Shown piece by piece: positions 37,113 through 40,066 of a DNA stretch of 40,066 bases (position 1 is the first letter of the stretch; the number at the start of each line of letters is the position of its first letter). The DNA comes from Didymodactylos carnosus. Taxonomy: Eukaryota > Rotifera > Eurotatoria > Philodinida > Philodinidae. The DNA lies in assembly GCA_905250885.1 (NCBI GenBank), contig CAJNOQ010000851.1:1-40066 (forward strand), read 5' to 3'. Both the position numbers and the translations under genes were made by a program. The notes under the pieces were generated by a model. It made no database searches. It worked only from the letters and a program-made list of their open reading frames with translations, and was not told the origin of the DNA.

Positions 37113-37168
37113 ATTGGACTCGGACTGGACTGAACTGGACTAGATTTTTTTAGTCCATGTACTGGACT
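37113..37168. repeat. TGGACT-rich repeat, right copy
   Basis: Contains GGACTCGGACTGGACTG and ACTGGACTAGATTTTTTTAG. It is related to the repeat at 35407-35511 in the same orientation. Confidence 0.55.
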
Positions 37169-37186
37169 AAATCAATCTATATGAAG

Positions 37187-37800
37187 CAGAGGTGGGCAAT
37201 GGACGAGGATCCTCGCGGGGACGCTGGACGGAATTTATTTCCAGTTCACTTGAAAAATATGTTTGTTTAGTAGAGGATATCTACCTTGCACACTGCAGTT
37301 TCCTCAAATGGAAGCTAAAGCTCGAACAGTAACGGTTGTATTATTGTAAACGCTATTTCTATCCCATTTTATTTGTTCTTCTGTCTTCGTATTACGTGCC
37401 CTGTATAAGACATCCTAGTTATTTGATTTTCTCTCTCTCTCGTTTTACTCTTTGACCTATTCCTCTTTGTTAAATTGTTTATAGAACAATCTATTCATTC
37501 TATCCATTTTCTTTCTTTTTCTCTTTCGTTTTCTATTGTCGTTCTAATGTTCTTTCGTTTTCTTGCGCATATGTATCTATATGTAGGGTTGGTCATCGGC
37601 AATTTGTTATTATTAACATCTTAATGTTTAGTGTACCGGACTCAGGAGGATCGATAAAAGAAAGGCCGGCGAAAATTTTGTCAATAGGTGACGATGGACG
37701 AGGCGGTGATGGGGCGGTCCCCGCGGGATCGAATTTTTTGTAAGGTTGACGAGGCGAAGTCCGCGGGGGAGCTAAAAACAGTCCATCGCGCTGAACCATA
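37187..37800. mobile_element. GC-rich hAT-like fragments
   Basis: Two blocks (37187-37231 and about 37636-37795) are much more GC-rich than the surrounding DNA. The first begins CAGAGGTGGGCAATGGACGA, which resembles a hAT terminus. CGCGGGGAC in the first block is matched by GTCCCCGCG in the second, and GATGGACGAGGCGG echoes the first block. A further hAT-like word, TAGGGTTGGTCATCGGC, starts near 37585. Exact element limits and target duplications are not clear. The minus-strand ORF here is a composition artefact. Confidence 0.35.
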
Positions 37801-37999
37801 CGGAGCGTTGGTATCAACTATCGTCTTATATCTAGTAGCCGATAGAACAATTTTGTTTTGACCGATTTATTACGCTAGAAAATGTATTTTGGGTAGAAAA
37901 ACGATAAAAAGACAACATTTGTCCATTTCAATATTTCATTGTGCATGCAAAATTACATTATTGACCATACCTGGAATAAAAACGATAAAATTATAAATT

Positions 38000-38581
38000 T
38001 TATACTATTATTTGACATTTTTCTGTCGAACGTTGTAATAAATTAATTTTTTTTGGATGACATTTATTTGCTACGCCAATCATTGTTTTCATTGCTTGAT
38101 AATCATGTCTTTCATTATTATCAATTAATTCTTGAAAACAATTTCGATTTGAATCATATGCATCACAAAATAATCTATTTTCTGTGTAACATTCATACAA
38201 TAAACGATAGGCAGATGTTTTTAATTGATTACAGTTGATCTCATTCATATTATAATAGCGAGCATTTGAAAATTTTTTAAATAAACATTTCTTAATATGT
38301 AAAACAAGACGTTGTCCAACAGAATCAAAATTTTGCAAATGTTTTGTTAAACGTTCACAATATTTATAACCCCAAACTTTCATCCAGTACTTTTCTCCGC
38401 ATGGAAAACGTTCTTCGAAACATTGATAATATTCACAATTATTTGAATGTGCATAGCCTGCACATGTACGATTGAATGGTTTAACAGCTTTTATCTTGTG
38501 AGAATAAACAAAACCGAAATTGACGACAAATAATATGAAGATAACAAAAAAATTGCGTTTTTTACTTGATAACAATACCAT
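38000..38581 (-). CDS. Secreted 12-Cys protein, stanniocalcin-like
   Basis: A 193-aa single-exon ORF. A signal peptide covers residues 1-27 (basic start, then NFFVIFILFVVNFGFVYS). The mature part has 12 cysteines (40, 49, 54, 61, 75, 99, 117, 131, 139, 148, 174, 189), an even number that suggests disulfides, and one NRT glycosylation site at 37. The spacing is reminiscent of stanniocalcin, a secreted glycoprotein hormone family: CEYYQCFEERFPC, then YCERLTKHLQNFDSVGQ..L....KKC, then a Cys, an Ala-containing helix, ECYT and another Cys. In the family the corresponding block is F-D-x-x-G-x-x-[FL]-V...KC. The match is by eye and distant; function is not assured. Confidence 0.6.
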   Translation of the reverse strand: MVLLSSKKRNFFVIFILFVVNFGFVYSHKIKAVKPFNRTCAGYAHSNNCEYYQCFEERFPCGEKYWMKVWGYKYCERLTKHLQNFDSVGQRLVLHIKKCLFKKFSNARYYNMNEINCNQLKTSAYRLLYECYTENRLFCDAYDSNRNCFQELIDNNERHDYQAMKTMIGVANKCHPKKINLLQRSTEKCQIIV

Positions 38582-39146
38582 TTTCGTTCCAATTTCAAAA
38601 AAAAGATTTGCTTTATAGCCATTGTATAAGATTCTAATTTATAGTCATTCATTAGGATAGAATATTCTCTTCATTCCTTTTCGTTTGCGTCATAGCAAAG
38701 AAGAAATGTTGTCTTTATCGAACATACAGGTGTGATCTTCTTTCATTAGCAAATATTCTGACCTAGAATTTTCTTGTACGTCCATAGAAAAACAACAGCA
38801 TATGTCGACTATCACTATATTCCAAACGTTCGTTTAAAAGAATAACAACGATAAGTAAAGTATCATCATTAATTTCTTGAAATATGAGTGAGAAAAAAGA
38901 TAAATATGATAGAACAAAATAGTTTGTTTTTCTACATCTTTCAAGTACGACAATCCATTAATGACGAGCTAAGTATAGATTAGAGCATGAGAAACATAGA
39001 CTTTGTATATAACACTTTATTCTGTTCTCACTTTGGCAATCCTCTTGGTCTTTGAACATAGAAAATTCGAAATTATCTGTGATTTTAAGCGGAGCCAGTT
39101 TCTGCTAAAATTTGAGCGAACAACGGTCTACTAGCTTATTGCTTGA
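38582..39146. other. Intergenic upstream of retroelement
   Basis: No gene. The right part may include the 5' region of the Penelope-like element, whose start I cannot locate. Confidence 0.4.
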
Positions 39147-39228
39147 TCTAAACTGGAACGATGCTCAATTAACTTGGTCAAGTATTGTGATCATCTACAA
39201 GCGACAGTTGATTCACAACTACATCTGA

Positions 39229-39714
39229 AAACAGTATTGCAATGTTTATACTACTATATACGAGCAAAATTTCTTTCTACAAAAGTGTAAAAAGCATGGG
39301 TTAATACCAAAAGGTTTACGGATACGTTCAAAACATTTTAATTCACATCACGCTGATCAAATATGTTTAATTGCGAGCCAGAAATTACTTAATAGTATAA
39401 TTCGTCAAAATTTTACAAAGATGTATTCATTAGAATTAGAATTAAGAATGATAGGTCAGCAATTTAAAGAATTAAACGTCGATTTAAATGCTATACCATT
39501 TTGGAGTAAAGATAACAATAGTGATATTGTGAAATTACGTTCAATATTGAAACAAAAATTGTTTAAAAAGTATAATTATTTACTTAATGAAGCCCGTTAT
39601 ATATATAATAAATCGTTAGCGCCGACAACAGTACCAATAATAGCACATCATCCTGATTCGCGTATTATTGATCTTACAACTCGAAAATTGTCTCAATGGG
39701 AAGCAATGTATTAG
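39229..39714 (+). pseudogene. PLE ORF segment, middle frame
   Basis: Open from 39229 to TAG 39712-39714. It carries NFFLQKCKKHGLIPKGLRIR, then a basic/helical region with an internal ATG at 39421, ending KLSQWEAMY. The preceding part of the protein (KLERCSINLVKYCDHLQ) lies in frame 3 upstream and runs into a stop near 39289, so a frameshift separates them. The next part is again in frame 3. The ATG at 39421 lies inside the homologous region and is unlikely to be the true start. Confidence 0.6.
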
Positions 39715-40066
39715 AGTTAGAACTAAATTTTATACCAACTACTGGCATTAATACAACTAAATATGTGGCGCGGGTGATAGCTGGTATTGAATCTGGTTTG
39801 TATAAAAAAGACTCAATACAAAAAGAACAGATTGTTTCGGATGTAAGAAATACTCTCGATAGACATTTGAATCGAGCTATATTGACAGACAAAAAGAACA
39901 GAAATGTTAAAAAAGAACAAGAAGAAGCATTGAAAAGTCTAAAAGTCGATGATAGTATTTTAGTAATATCAGCAGATAAAGGTGGTAAAATTGTAGCTAT
40001 GAATACGTCAGATTATAAAGCTAAGATAGAAGAGAAGTTAAGTAATAGTAGTACATATACTAAATT
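39693..40066 (+). CDS. PLE reverse-transcriptase N-terminal region, partial
   Basis: Open in frame 3 to the window end with no stop: about 124 residues. VLELELNFIPTTGI matches the PLE 'GL.F.P' block. The Lys-rich helix then leads to ILVISADKGGKIVAMNTSDY and KLSNSSTYTK, the segment just before the RT fingers domain. It overlaps the preceding frame-1 piece by 22 bp. The gene continues past the window, so completeness cannot be judged. Confidence 0.7.

Larger units (their letters stand above)
39147..40066 (+). mobile_element. Penelope-like retroelement, 5' part, cut by edge
   Basis: Three overlapping reading frames give successive parts of the N-terminal region of a Penelope-like reverse transcriptase: frame 3 from 39147, frame 1 from 39229, frame 3 again from 39693 to the window end. 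Landmark words are CKKHGLIPKGLRI, LNFIPTTG and ISADKGGKIVAMNTSDY, in the order found in PLE proteins (ADKG..V.M...DY precedes the RT core). The RT catalytic motifs and any GIY-YIG domain would lie beyond the window. Two frame changes imply a damaged copy unless translation is recoded. Confidence 0.75.

Noticed and set aside
37593-37817. 74-codon Pro/Arg-rich minus-strand ORF as a gene
   Set aside because: It results from GC-rich transposon-like DNA and has no start context or domain.

Overview
The window is AT-rich animal nuclear DNA. Genes are split by many very short introns (about 40-80 bp, GT..AG), and the recognisable proteins are typical metazoan orthologues. Intron size, base composition and a Penelope-like retroelement at the right edge suggest a rotifer, most likely a bdelloid. 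That placement is inference; no rRNA or mitochondrial marker is present.

Layout. 1-1320: intergenic, with a 101-bp palindromic MITE and a frameshifted coding relic. 1321-5313 (-): 16-exon USP8-type deubiquitinase, 962 aa. 5314-8784: intergenic, with a 98-bp MITE carrying an 11-bp flanking duplication and a striking pair of abutting hairpins. 8785-10526 (+): 6-exon GT43 beta-1,3-glucuronosyltransferase, 319 aa. 11771-13873 (+): 12-exon proteasome ATPase Rpt3/PSMC4, 420 aa. 13874-17879: 4 kb without a recognised gene but with a hammerhead-ribozyme-like core. 17880-20208 (+): 6-exon POLDIP3/SKAR-type RRM protein, 541 aa. 20763-21920: decayed fragments, one ankyrin-like. 22304-23983 (-): single-exon lamin-type intermediate-filament protein, 559 aa. 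24688-26338: foldback element with perfect 148-bp terminal inverted repeats and a second nested inverted repeat. 28079-28552 (-): small secreted, peptide-precursor-like protein. 28553-33090: very AT-rich, low-complexity DNA with no gene seen. 33.1-34.6 kb: coding-like scraps. 35.4-37.8 kb: mosaic of nested non-autonomous DNA transposons (about 0.8-kb foldback, piggyBac-like MITE in TTAA, TGGACT-rich repeats, GC-rich hAT-like pieces). 38000-38581 (-): secreted 12-cysteine protein resembling stanniocalcin. 39147-40066 (+): Penelope-like retroelement, frame-disrupted and cut by the window edge.

The host genes are housekeeping or secreted and are not an evident pathway or operon; only USP8 (removes ubiquitin) and Rpt3 (unfolds ubiquitinated substrates) share the ubiquitin system, and their proximity is probably coincidental. 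The four multi-exon gene models were spliced by hand, and every exon phase closes on an intact reading frame. I found no convincing new multi-gene system. The most unusual items are the nested inverted-repeat element, the twin hairpins, the hammerhead-like core, the intronless lamin-type gene and the two secreted proteins.
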